Origin: WLMZ01 sp031367435
GTDB lineage: Bacteria; Actinomycetota; Acidimicrobiia; Acidimicrobiales; Ilumatobacteraceae
Assembly: GCA_031367435.1 (NCBI GenBank)
Contig: JANLPV010000199.1
Coordinates: forward strand, 7,583 to 71,582
Length of the DNA stretch: 64,000 bases
Direction: 5' to 3'
Below are positions 51,154 to 59,472 of this stretch, one piece after another. How positions within the stretch are numbered: the first letter of the stretch is position 1; the number at the start of each line of letters is the position of its first letter. The notes beneath the pieces were generated by a model that searched no databases, was not told the origin of the DNA, and saw nothing but the letters and a program-made list of their open reading frames with translations. The translations under genes and the position numbers were made by a program.

Positions 51154-51228
51154 GACTGCACAGTATCGGTTGGCCAACTCGAGTGGCTCGTTTGCAACAC
51201 TGCCGTCGGCACCTGCAACACTTGCGGC

Positions 51229-51690
51229 ATGACAGTACGAGTGATTGACGGCATCGACGGCACCAAAGCGCTGATCGGCGAGCATCTTGGCTACAGCCCC
51301 TACTTCGAGGTCACGCAAGAGCGGGTCAACCTGTTTGCCGATGCGACCGGCGATCACCAGTGGATCCACATCGACGTCGAACGCGCCAAGAAGGAAAGCC
51401 CATTCGGCGGACCAATCGCGCACGGTTACCTGACGTTGTCACTCGGCCCGGTGCTCTACCCACAGGTCGTGCAGATACGCGGGTTTTCGATGGGCGTGAA
51501 CTACGGCGCGAACAAGATTCGTTTCATGTCGCCCGTGCCCGTTGGGTCGAACCTACGTCTCGGCGTGAAGTTGCTCGCTGTCGACGACATCGCCGGCGGC
51601 ATTCAGAGCACGATGGAATTCACGTTCGAGGTTGAAGGCAATCCGAAGCCAGCTTGCGTGGCAGAAATCATCTTCCGCTCCTACATCTGA
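51229..51690 (+). CDS. MaoC-family (R)-enoyl-CoA hydratase
   Basis: The 153-residue single hot-dog protein has the hydratase motif D-A-T-G-D-H-Q-W-I-H-I-D followed by G-G-P-I-A-H-G-Y-L-T-L-S-L. The Asp and His of the first motif form the catalytic dyad. It hydrates trans-2-enoyl-CoA and is common in actinobacterial fatty acid and sterol side-chain degradation. It is divergent from the acyl-CoA synthetase gene with 75 bases between. Confidence 0.92.
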   Translation: MTVRVIDGIDGTKALIGEHLGYSPYFEVTQERVNLFADATGDHQWIHIDVERAKKESPFGGPIAHGYLTLSLGPVLYPQVVQIRGFSMGVNYGANKIRFMSPVPVGSNLRLGVKLLAVDDIAGGIQSTMEFTFEVEGNPKPACVAEIIFRSYI

Positions 51691-51720
51691 CCAACGATCT
51701 GATCGGCGCAGCGCTGGCGA

Positions 51721-52683
51721 TCAACGAAAGTTCGGCATCACCCGCGTGGCCAACAACTCCATCGACGTTGTCTCGGGATAGTCGCTGCACCACGGAATAA
51801 AACCCGTGCACCCGAGGGCGATGTATGTAGCGATCTTCTCGCTCACCTGCTCGGGTGTGCCCACCAAGTTGCCGGCGCGCCACGAATCGAACGGTTCACC
51901 ATTGAGACTCTTGCTGCCGGCCTCGACAATCTCGGCCTCGGTCTCGCGGATGAAGATCTCCGGCGACCACGTCTTGCGAATCGTTTCCTCGTCACGCCCT
52001 ACTACCGCGCAATGACCTTTGAGGATCTCACGCTTGCGTGCCCATTCCTCGGGTTTGCCTCCCCAGTTGCTGGCATCGGCGTGCTGTGCAACCACGCGAA
52101 GCGTGAGTTGTTCTCCACCACCACCAATCCAGATCGGTGGATGTGGCTGCTGTAGCGGCTTGGGGTCGCAGTTGGCGCGAAGGAGTTTGTAGTACTTGCC
52201 GTCATACGTGGTTTCCGGCTGGGACCACATTGATTTAACGATCTCGACGCTCTCGCGGAGCATCCCGATGCGATCCTTCGGCGCAGGAAACTCGAAGCCA
52301 TAGCCTTTGTACTCGAGTTCGTACCACCCAGCCCCGATTCCCCAATCGAGTCGACCGCCGGAGATGACATCGACGGTGGACGTGATCTTGGCGAGCAGCG
52401 CTGGCGATCGATAACTATTGCACCCAACCATCTGCCCGAGCCGGATGCGGCTGGTGCGCTGACTGATTGCCGCGATTGTGGTCCAACACTCAAACACTGC
52501 CTCGTGAGCAGGGCGCGGCACATTGTGAAAATGGTCGTACAACCAGATTGAGTCGTAACCCAACTGCTCGGCGAGCAGGGCGATATCGACCGCTCGATTC
52601 CACTTTGCCTCAGCGCCGTCAATCGAGGACAATTCCATCTTCCAGCCCTGCGGCATGAACACACCAAACGTGACATCACTCAT
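51721..52683 (-). CDS. LLM-class F420-dependent oxidoreductase
   Basis: The 320-residue protein has an N-terminus F-G-V-F-M-P-Q-G-W-K and Y-D-S-I-W-L-Y-D-H-F-H, followed by D-V-I-S-G-G-R-L-D-W-G-I-G-A-G-W-Y. That is the same TIM-barrel family as the gene at 5166-6077 but only moderately similar, so the two are not recent duplicates. ATG 52683 was chosen; a longer frame lacks motif support. It probably acts with reduced F420 on an intermediate of the local catabolic set. Confidence 0.88.
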   Translation of the reverse strand: MSDVTFGVFMPQGWKMELSSIDGAEAKWNRAVDIALLAEQLGYDSIWLYDHFHNVPRPAHEAVFECWTTIAAISQRTSRIRLGQMVGCNSYRSPALLAKITSTVDVISGGRLDWGIGAGWYELEYKGYGFEFPAPKDRIGMLRESVEIVKSMWSQPETTYDGKYYKLLRANCDPKPLQQPHPPIWIGGGGEQLTLRVVAQHADASNWGGKPEEWARKREILKGHCAVVGRDEETIRKTWSPEIFIRETEAEIVEAGSKSLNGEPFDSWRAGNLVGTPEQVSEKIATYIALGCTGFIPWCSDYPETTSMELLATRVMPNFR

Positions 52684-52806
52684 GCGCCGCACGCTACGCG
52701 GAACGAACTGAGATAGCACCACCGATCGGCGAGCCATCGCTGTTGGCCCGACGAATCCCATGACCGGTTCGTGTCGCACATCAAAGTCGCCCTATCGTGA
52801 CGCTTC

Positions 52807-54438
52807 GTGACAACCAGCGCGGTTGACTTCAACGTGGGCGATATTCACGAAGCTATCGCCGCTACTCGACCCGACGAGTTGTGTTTGGTATTTCGTGATC
52901 GTCGGCTCACGTGGGCCGACGTCACCGACCGAACGCGACGCCTTGCCAACTACTTGCATTCGCATCAATTGGGCTGTCACACCGAGCGCTCTGAGCTTCA
53001 CGGCTCTCAGAGCGGTCAGGATCACCTCGCGATCTACCTCCACAACGGAAACGAGTATCTCGAATCCATGCTCGGAGCTTTCAAGGCTCGCGTTGCACCG
53101 GTCAATGTGAACTACCGATACGTGGCAGAGGAACTGCGCTATCTACTCAACGATTCCGGCGCGACGGCGATTGTGGTGCATTCCCAGTTTGCACCGACCC
53201 TGGCCGACGTGCTCGCCGAGGTGCCATCGCTTCGCCTGATCCTGCAAGTGCCCGACGCCTCAGGCAACGCGCTGCTCCCCAACGCGGTGTGGTACGAAGA
53301 CGCGCTTGCGTCATCGTCGAACGAGAAACTGCCGATTGCGCGATCTGGTGACGATCTCTACATCCTCTACACCGGCGGCACGACGGGCATGCCAAAGGGT
53401 GTGCTCTGGCGAAGCGGTGATGCCGCAGTGGAATGTTTTGGTGGCCCGAAGACCGCGACGACGCTCGATGAGTTCGCCACGGAGGCGGTCGGCGCACTGA
53501 GGGCACTACTTGCCCCGCCGTTCATGCACGGCGCGGGACATTGGATGAGTTTTCGCACCTGGCATACGGGCGGCACAGTATTTGTGCAGGACCAGCCGGA
53601 CCGTCTCGATCCGAAAGACGTCTGGGGCCTAATCGAACGAGAGAAGCTCAACTTCCTACTCATCGTCGGCGATGCATTCGCCCGACCCTTGCTCGACGAA
53701 CTCGCACGAGGTTCGTATGACCTCTCCAGTCTCACCGTTGTGCTGTCAGGTGGAGCAGCCCTGTCGGCCAATCTCAAAGACGAGTTCCTACGCCACCTAC
53801 CGACGTTGATGATCGTCGACGGTCTCGGTTCGTCAGAAGCGGGCGGCCAACTCACGCATGTTTCCGCCGGTAGCGCAGCCTCGACCGGAACGTTCCCAAT
53901 GACTTCGGGCAATCACGTCTTGACAGAGGCACTCGACCGGGAGGTCATACCGGGAGGTGATGAGCTCGGTTGGTTGGCCAAGAGCGGACGCTTGGCGCTC
54001 GGTTACCTCGGCGACCCTGACAAGACGGCGCGCACGTATCCCGTGATCAGTGGCGTGCGCTATGCGGTGCCGGGCGACCGTGCAAAGTTGCGTCGTGACG
54101 GCACGATCGAATTGCACGGCCGAGACAGCGTCACCATCAACAGCGGCGGCGAGAAAATCTTTGCGGAGGAGGTCGAGGCCGCGCTCAAAGCTCACGATGG
54201 CGTGTACGACTGTCTCGTCACCGGCCGGCCCAGCCAACGGTGGGGTAGCGAAGTCGTTGCCGTCGTGCGAATTCGTGAGGGTTACTCGGTGACCGAGGCC
54301 AACCTGCTCGACGAGGCAGCGCGCCACATCGCCCGCTACAAGTTGCCGAAGGCGTTCGTCTTTGTCGATCAGATCGAACGTTCACCCAGTGGTAAGGCCG
54401 ACTATCGATGGGCCAAACTCAAGGCCGCGCACGGCTGA
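52807..54438 (+). CDS. acyl-CoA synthetase (AMP-forming)
   Basis: The 543-residue ANL enzyme has Y-T-G-G-T-T-G-M-P-K-G-V, G-S-S-E-A-G-G-Q (A5), the A7/A8 region G-D-R-A-K...H-G-R-D-S-V-T-I-N-S-G-G-E-K-I and catalytic Lys in S-P-S-G-K-A-D-Y-R. It starts with GTG 52807 without a visible Shine-Dalgarno, so the message may be leaderless. It differs clearly from the synthetase at 49483. Its TGATG junction couples it to the monooxygenase gene. Confidence 0.92.
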   Translation: MTTSAVDFNVGDIHEAIAATRPDELCLVFRDRRLTWADVTDRTRRLANYLHSHQLGCHTERSELHGSQSGQDHLAIYLHNGNEYLESMLGAFKARVAPVNVNYRYVAEELRYLLNDSGATAIVVHSQFAPTLADVLAEVPSLRLILQVPDASGNALLPNAVWYEDALASSSNEKLPIARSGDDLYILYTGGTTGMPKGVLWRSGDAAVECFGGPKTATTLDEFATEAVGALRALLAPPFMHGAGHWMSFRTWHTGGTVFVQDQPDRLDPKDVWGLIEREKLNFLLIVGDAFARPLLDELARGSYDLSSLTVVLSGGAALSANLKDEFLRHLPTLMIVDGLGSSEAGGQLTHVSAGSAASTGTFPMTSGNHVLTEALDREVIPGGDELGWLAKSGRLALGYLGDPDKTARTYPVISGVRYAVPGDRAKLRRDGTIELHGRDSVTINSGGEKIFAEEVEAALKAHDGVYDCLVTGRPSQRWGSEVVAVVRIREGYSVTEANLLDEAARHIARYKLPKAFVFVDQIERSPSGKADYRWAKLKAAHG

Positions 54439-55946
54439 TGGGTTCGGGGGAAGCGATGCCAGTGGAACATTTCGACGTGCTCGTCGTGGGAGCTGGCATC
54501 TCCGGAATCGGTGCTGGCTATCACCTGCAGACGTTGTGCCCAGACCGCAGCTATGTGATCCTCGAAGGCCGCGCCGATATCGGTGGCACGTGGGACCTCT
54601 TTCGATATCCGGGCGTGCGTTCCGACAGCGACATGCACACGCTCGGTTACCGCTTCAAACCGTGGACCGCAGAGAAGTCGATCGCTGACGGCCCGTCGAT
54701 TCTGCAGTACCTCCGTGACACTACGACGGAGTTCGGCATCGATGGCCACATCCGGTTTCAGCATCGTGTCACCAAAGCCGAGTGGTCGAGCGACGATGCG
54801 CTCTGGCGTGTGAGCGCGGAGCGCACCGATACCGGCGCGATGTTGACGTTCACGTGCGGGTACCTGTTCATGTGCTCGGGCTATTACAGCTACAAACAGG
54901 GCTTCACCCCCGAGTTCGCGGGACGCGATCGATTCGACGGCACGGTCGTGCATCCGCAGGAGTGGCCGAACGACCTCGACTACAGCGGCAAGCTCGTTGT
55001 CGTGATCGGGTCCGGCGCAACCGCAATGACACTCATTCCCGCGATGTCCACATCGGCGGCACACATCACCATGCTGCAGCGCTCCCCCACCTACGTGGTG
55101 GCTGCACCCGACACCGACACAATCGCGAACGCGATGCGCAAGGTGTTGCCCGCCAAGACCGCCTACAAGCTCACCCGATTGAAGAACGTGACGCTGCAAC
55201 AATTCATGTACAAGCGCACGCGCACCCAACCGGCCAAGGTGAAGGCGTGGCTGATCGGCAAGGTGAGCAAGGCCCTCGGCGCCGACTTCGATGTCGTCAC
55301 CCACTTCACGCCGAGCTACAACCCGTGGGATCAGCGGTTGTGTCTCGTTCCCAATGGCGACCTGTTCACGGCAATCAAATCCGGTAGGGCCTCAGTCGTG
55401 ACCGACACGATCGATTCGTTCACCGAGACAGGTGTCGCGCTCGCATCGGGGAAACACCTCGATGCCGACATCATCATCACAGCGACCGGCCTGCAGATGG
55501 TCACGTTGGGCGAGATGGACTTCGTGGTCGATGGAGCGCCGGTCGACTTCTCGAGCACATGGACCTACAAGGGCTTTGCGTACTCAGATGTGCCGAACCT
55601 CGCGTCGTCGTTCGGGTACATCAACGCGTCGTGGACGCTGCGCTCCGATCTCACGTGCGAGTACGTCTGCCGGTTGCTCAATCACATGCACAGCACCGAC
55701 ACCGTGCAATGCACACCACGTCTACGCACCACCGACAATGCGATGCCCGAGCGCCCATGGATCGATGGATTTTCGGCGGGTTACATGCAACGCATGATGC
55801 ACAAACTGCCACGACAGGGTGATCGCGAACCGTGGATCAATCCACAGAACTACAGTCGCGACAAGGCGATGTTTCGCAAGTCGCCCATTGTGGATGGCGC
55901 GATGCAATTCACGCGCGCACGCATCGGCGTGGTGGCTCAGCCCTAG
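54438..55946 (+). CDS. flavin-binding monooxygenase, Baeyer-Villiger/EthA-like
   Basis: The 502-residue protein has an FAD Rossmann motif V-V-G-A-G-I-S-G-I-G-A near the start, G-G-T-W-D-L-F-R-Y-P-G-V-R-S-D-S (Baeyer-Villiger-type) and a second nucleotide-binding G-S-G-A-T-A near the middle. It inserts oxygen into a ketone or oxidises sulfur or nitrogen with NADPH. ATG 54438 overlaps the upstream stop codon; ATG 54456 is an alternative. Its stop shares the palindrome CTAG with the stop of the opposing acyl-CoA dehydrogenase. Confidence 0.92.
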   Translation: MGSGEAMPVEHFDVLVVGAGISGIGAGYHLQTLCPDRSYVILEGRADIGGTWDLFRYPGVRSDSDMHTLGYRFKPWTAEKSIADGPSILQYLRDTTTEFGIDGHIRFQHRVTKAEWSSDDALWRVSAERTDTGAMLTFTCGYLFMCSGYYSYKQGFTPEFAGRDRFDGTVVHPQEWPNDLDYSGKLVVVIGSGATAMTLIPAMSTSAAHITMLQRSPTYVVAAPDTDTIANAMRKVLPAKTAYKLTRLKNVTLQQFMYKRTRTQPAKVKAWLIGKVSKALGADFDVVTHFTPSYNPWDQRLCLVPNGDLFTAIKSGRASVVTDTIDSFTETGVALASGKHLDADIIITATGLQMVTLGEMDFVVDGAPVDFSSTWTYKGFAYSDVPNLASSFGYINASWTLRSDLTCEYVCRLLNHMHSTDTVQCTPRLRTTDNAMPERPWIDGFSAGYMQRMMHKLPRQGDREPWINPQNYSRDKAMFRKSPIVDGAMQFTRARIGVVAQP

Positions 55947-57163
55947 AGCGGCAGATCTCCGGTGGCCTTCTTTGTGCTGCCGTTGTCGTTCCACGCGGCG
56001 ATGGTGCGTTGCGCAATGCGCATTTGGTGAATCTCGTCGGCGCCATCGGCAAATCGACTCCACCGTGCCTGCATCAGCATGCCGGCGAGCGGAGTATCGG
56101 TGGAGTAGCCGAGCGCACCATGCACCTGCACCGCGCGGTCGATGATGCGCCACAAACTGTTCGCAACGAAGTGCTTCGCCATCGAGACCTCGCTGGTGAA
56201 ATCCATCTTGTTCTCGATCTTGTACGCGGCATGCAACACCATCAGCTTGCTCTGATACAACTCCATCGCCGAGTCCGCAATGAGCCATTGAATGCCCTGC
56301 TTTTCGGCCAGATACGAACCGTGGCTGTAGCGCTCCATTGAGCGCTTCACCATCAGGTCAAGCGCCATCTCGGCTTGACCGAGCCAGCGCATGCAGTGCG
56401 CGAGACGGGCCGGGCCGAGGCGGTACTGACCGAGGAGGTGACCCTGACCCTGACCGCCGAGCATGTTCGCCGCCGGCACGCGTAGGTCCTCGATGAGAAT
56501 CTCGCAATGGTTGTGTCCGCCGCTCATGGTGTGCACGTCGCGCACCACTGTCCAACCGGGGCTCGGGAGATCGACGATAAAGCAACTGTTCGCGGCCTGA
56601 GGAATATCGGGATCCTCCTCGGTGCGCGCGACGAGGAGTGCGAACTTGGCACCGCGGGCACCACTGATAAACCACTTGTGACCGTTGATCACCCATTCGT
56701 CGCCATCACGGTATGCGAAGGTCTTGATGAGCGTGGGGTCGCTGCCGGCAACCTCGGGTTCGGTCATCGCGAAGCAACTACGCGCTGTTCCATCACAGAG
56801 CGGGCGGAGATACTTCTCTTTCTGCTCGTCGGTACCCCAATGCTCGAGCGTGTGCTGATTGCCTTCGTCGGGGGCCTGCGCGTTAAGTACGAACGGACCG
56901 ATGCTGACCTTCGCAGCTTCCGCGGACACCGCGGCCATAGCCGTGGGACCGAGTGCCATGCCACCCCATTCCTTAGGCATGTGTGGCAACCACAAGCCCC
57001 AATCCTCTTTGGCTTTGTAACGGAGCTTTCCGATCGTCTTGATGACCTCGCCGCGATCGTCCTGGTCGGTGGCGTCCCATCGCGGTCGCACCACTTCGTC
57101 CATGAACTGGCGCACCTTCATGCGGATTTCTTCCACCTCGGGCGGGAATGTGAAATCGATCAT
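55943..57163 (-). CDS. acyl-CoA dehydrogenase
   Basis: The 406-residue flavoprotein has C-F-A-M-T-E-P-E-V-A-G-S-D-P, W-F-I-S-G-A and the C-terminal H-G-A-L-G-Y-S-T-D-T-P-L region. It introduces the alpha-beta double bond into an acyl-CoA. ATG 57163 fits the normal start F-T-F-P-P-E-V. It forms a convergent pair with the monooxygenase, overlapping by the four bases CTAG. The exact substrate class is unknown. Confidence 0.94.
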   Translation of the reverse strand: MIDFTFPPEVEEIRMKVRQFMDEVVRPRWDATDQDDRGEVIKTIGKLRYKAKEDWGLWLPHMPKEWGGMALGPTAMAAVSAEAAKVSIGPFVLNAQAPDEGNQHTLEHWGTDEQKEKYLRPLCDGTARSCFAMTEPEVAGSDPTLIKTFAYRDGDEWVINGHKWFISGARGAKFALLVARTEEDPDIPQAANSCFIVDLPSPGWTVVRDVHTMSGGHNHCEILIEDLRVPAANMLGGQGQGHLLGQYRLGPARLAHCMRWLGQAEMALDLMVKRSMERYSHGSYLAEKQGIQWLIADSAMELYQSKLMVLHAAYKIENKMDFTSEVSMAKHFVANSLWRIIDRAVQVHGALGYSTDTPLAGMLMQARWSRFADGADEIHQMRIAQRTIAAWNDNGSTKKATGDLPL

Positions 57164-57269
57164 GGTGGGCCTCCACGGCTCAGTTGCGGTACCCCACCGC
57201 AAACGAATTCGACGAGTCTCGCCGGTTCAGCGCGCGCTGCGCCACTCGTTCGGACGTAGCCTGCAGGTA

Positions 57270-57974
57270 ATGACGAAGGCCACATGGGATACCGATGCAT
57301 TACCCCAGGGCGACGACAAGGTCGTAGCGGTTCGGCAGATGTTCGACAGCATCGCACCGCGCTACGACATGGTGAATCGCATCATGACCTTTCGCCTCGA
57401 CGTTCGCTGGCGGCGAAAGGCTGTGAAACTGCTCGCGCTGCCGATCGGCAGCACAGTGCTCGATCTCGCGAGTGGCACTGGTGATCTGTGTATCGACCTC
57501 ACGCGTGCCGGACACCAACCGCTGTCGATCGATCTCAGCTTTGGCATGTTGGCCGCCGACCGCAGCGGTTCTCCGCGGGCGCAGGCCGACATCTTGAACA
57601 TGCCGTTCCCCGACGCGTGCGTCGACGGCGTCACATGCGGGTTCGCCCTGCGCAATCTGGTCGACCTTCCCGCGTTCTTCTATGAACTCGGCCGCGTCGT
57701 GCGACCCGGCGGTCGTATTGCACTGCTCGATGTCGGCATCCCGAAGAGCCGTCTCGTTCGTGCCGGGCATGGGTTCTACTTCGGCAAGGTGGTGCCCCTC
57801 ATCGGCGGGCTGCTCAGCGACAAAGCCGCCTACCGTTACTTGCCGAAGAGCGTTGCGTACCTTCCATCCACCGACGCAATGCTCAGCGCGTTAGTGGACG
57901 CTGGGTTCGCCGATGCCGAGCACCGACTGCTCAGCGGCGGCATCACCCAGCTGCTGCTCGCCACGCGTTCGTAA
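57270..57974 (+). CDS. menG: demethylmenaquinone methyltransferase (UbiE/MenG)
   Basis: The 234-residue SAM methyltransferase has the UbiE signature Y-D-M-V-N-R-I-M-T-F-R-L-D-V-R-W-R-R, motif I V-L-D-L-A-S-G-T-G-D-L and V-R-P-G-G-R-I-A-L-L-D. It methylates demethylmenaquinone in the final step. It begins after the acyl-CoA dehydrogenase on the other strand and lies 36 bases upstream of menF, consistent with a menG-menF transcript. Confidence 0.93.
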   Translation: MTKATWDTDALPQGDDKVVAVRQMFDSIAPRYDMVNRIMTFRLDVRWRRKAVKLLALPIGSTVLDLASGTGDLCIDLTRAGHQPLSIDLSFGMLAADRSGSPRAQADILNMPFPDACVDGVTCGFALRNLVDLPAFFYELGRVVRPGGRIALLDVGIPKSRLVRAGHGFYFGKVVPLIGGLLSDKAAYRYLPKSVAYLPSTDAMLSALVDAGFADAEHRLLSGGITQLLLATRS

Positions 57975-58010
57975 AGCCTGCGCAGTTGGCGCGCCTCGTA
58001 AGCTGATCGA

Positions 58011-59189
58011 GTGCATGCCGTCACCACGGTCTTCGACGAAGACGTTGATCTCAATGACTTTGCCGGTGACAACGGTTTCCTTTTTGTACGTGACGGCGTG
58101 GGTTTGGCCGGTCAAGGAGTTGCGGCCAGGGTGGAGGCCGATGCGGTGGTCGAGTTTCTCGCGGCGATGGAATGCGACGACCACGTCGGCCTCGCCGGGT
58201 GCGGGCCAGTCGCTCTCGGCGTGCTGCCGTTCAAACCGGGCGCCTCCGCGAAGTTGGTGATTCCTGCCGTCACGATCGGTAAAGGGCGCGACGGATTGCA
58301 ATGGGTCACGGTGATCGATGGTGCCGAGGTGCCACGACCGCAGCAACGACCTTCGCCTGCAGCCGCCGACTTCAGCGTGCGACCCGGCGTCGCCATCGAC
58401 ACCTATCTCGCTGCCGTGGCGGCTGCTCGCGATGCTGTGCTCGCCGGTCGACTCGACAAGGCCGTGATCGCCCGAGACATCGTGGTGACATCAAGTCAGC
58501 CGATCAACCTTCACGCCGTGATGCTTCGGTTGCGGGCCAGCTTTGGTTCGAGCTACCGCTACGCGATCGACGGCTTTCTCGGTGCATCACCCGAACTGCT
58601 CGTTGGCCTCGACGGTTCAACGGTCACATCTCATCCGCTTGCGGGCACCACGCCACGCACGGGCGATCCTGCCACGGACGCGCAGCTCGCATCCGAACTC
58701 CTGGCGAGTCCCAAAAACCAGATTGAACATCGCATCGTGATCGATGTCGTGCACGACACGCTGCTGCCGTGGGCCAGCTATCTCGACTGGGAGCCCGAGC
58801 CATCGATTGTTGCAGTTGCAAACGTGCAGCATCTCGGCACGCGCATGGAGGGCCAGCTCTCTCACCCGCGCCCCGACGTACTCACATTGGCTCGCACACT
58901 GTCGCCCACCCCGGCGCTTGGTGGCCATCCCCAACGCGCTGCGCTCGAGCTGATCGAACAGGTGGAGGGGTTTCGCCGCGGCCACTACGGCGGCACCGTC
59001 GGATGGGTTGATTCGCGGGGCAACGGAACGTGGGCAGTGGCCATCAGATGCGCCGAGTTCTCCGCCGACCGGCGCCAGGCGCGACTGTTTGCTGGCGGAG
59101 GCATCGTGGCCGATAGCGATCCGCTCGCCGAACTCGCCGAAACGCAAGCCAAGTTTCAGGCGATGCTATCGGCCATCATTCGCCCCTGA
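58011..59189 (+). CDS. menF: isochorismate synthase
   Basis: The 392-residue chorismate-binding protein (GTG start) has the MST-family core: G-A-S-P-E-L-L-V, H-P-L-A-G-T-T-P-R, N-Q-I-E-H-R-I-V-I-D, V-Q-H-L-G-T and T-P-A-L-G-G-H-P, with C-terminal G-F-R-R-G-H-Y-G-G. It converts chorismate to isochorismate, the first committed step of menaquinone synthesis. Context (menG, menD, menA) favours MenF over a siderophore EntC. Confidence 0.92.
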   Translation: MHAVTTVFDEDVDLNDFAGDNGFLFVRDGVGLAGQGVAARVEADAVVEFLAAMECDDHVGLAGCGPVALGVLPFKPGASAKLVIPAVTIGKGRDGLQWVTVIDGAEVPRPQQRPSPAAADFSVRPGVAIDTYLAAVAAARDAVLAGRLDKAVIARDIVVTSSQPINLHAVMLRLRASFGSSYRYAIDGFLGASPELLVGLDGSTVTSHPLAGTTPRTGDPATDAQLASELLASPKNQIEHRIVIDVVHDTLLPWASYLDWEPEPSIVAVANVQHLGTRMEGQLSHPRPDVLTLARTLSPTPALGGHPQRAALELIEQVEGFRRGHYGGTVGWVDSRGNGTWAVAIRCAEFSADRRQARLFAGGGIVADSDPLAELAETQAKFQAMLSAIIRP

Positions 59190-59472
59190 CCCTCGCCCCC
59201 TACCTCAACCCGTTCACCCCAACTCGCTCACCTAATGGGGGTCGACCCAACCCGCTCACCCAACCCGCTCACCCAACCACGGCTCAATGGGCGACAAGCG
59301 GGCCAGCGTGTGGCCCGGAACGCGCCCAATCAACCAGACACCCCAACAATGGGCGACAAGCGGGCCAGCGTGTGGCCCGGATCCCGCCCAGTGAACCGGG
59401 GGTGGGAGGTAGACGGGGGCGAGGTAGACGGGGGGGAGGTAGACGGCGGGTCGGCGCTCGCTAGTGGTACAG
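59190..59472. repeat. repeat-rich spacer between convergent menF and menD
   Basis: Three repeat types lie in this gene-free stretch. CCCAACCCGCTCA-like units occur at about 59246-59275. A 35-base direct repeat starts at 59285 and again at 59347; each copy contains the hairpin GGGCCA-gcgtg-TGGCCC. A 15-base unit GAGGTAGACGGGGGC is repeated three times at 59406-59450. The two GGGCCA hairpins could act as paired transcription stops for the convergent genes. No protein frame with recognisable features is present. Confidence 0.75.

Noticed and set aside
51154..51423. 90-codon upstream extension of the acyl-CoA synthetase
   Set aside because: It overlaps the start of the divergent MaoC gene and shows no ANL-family similarity before residue 91.
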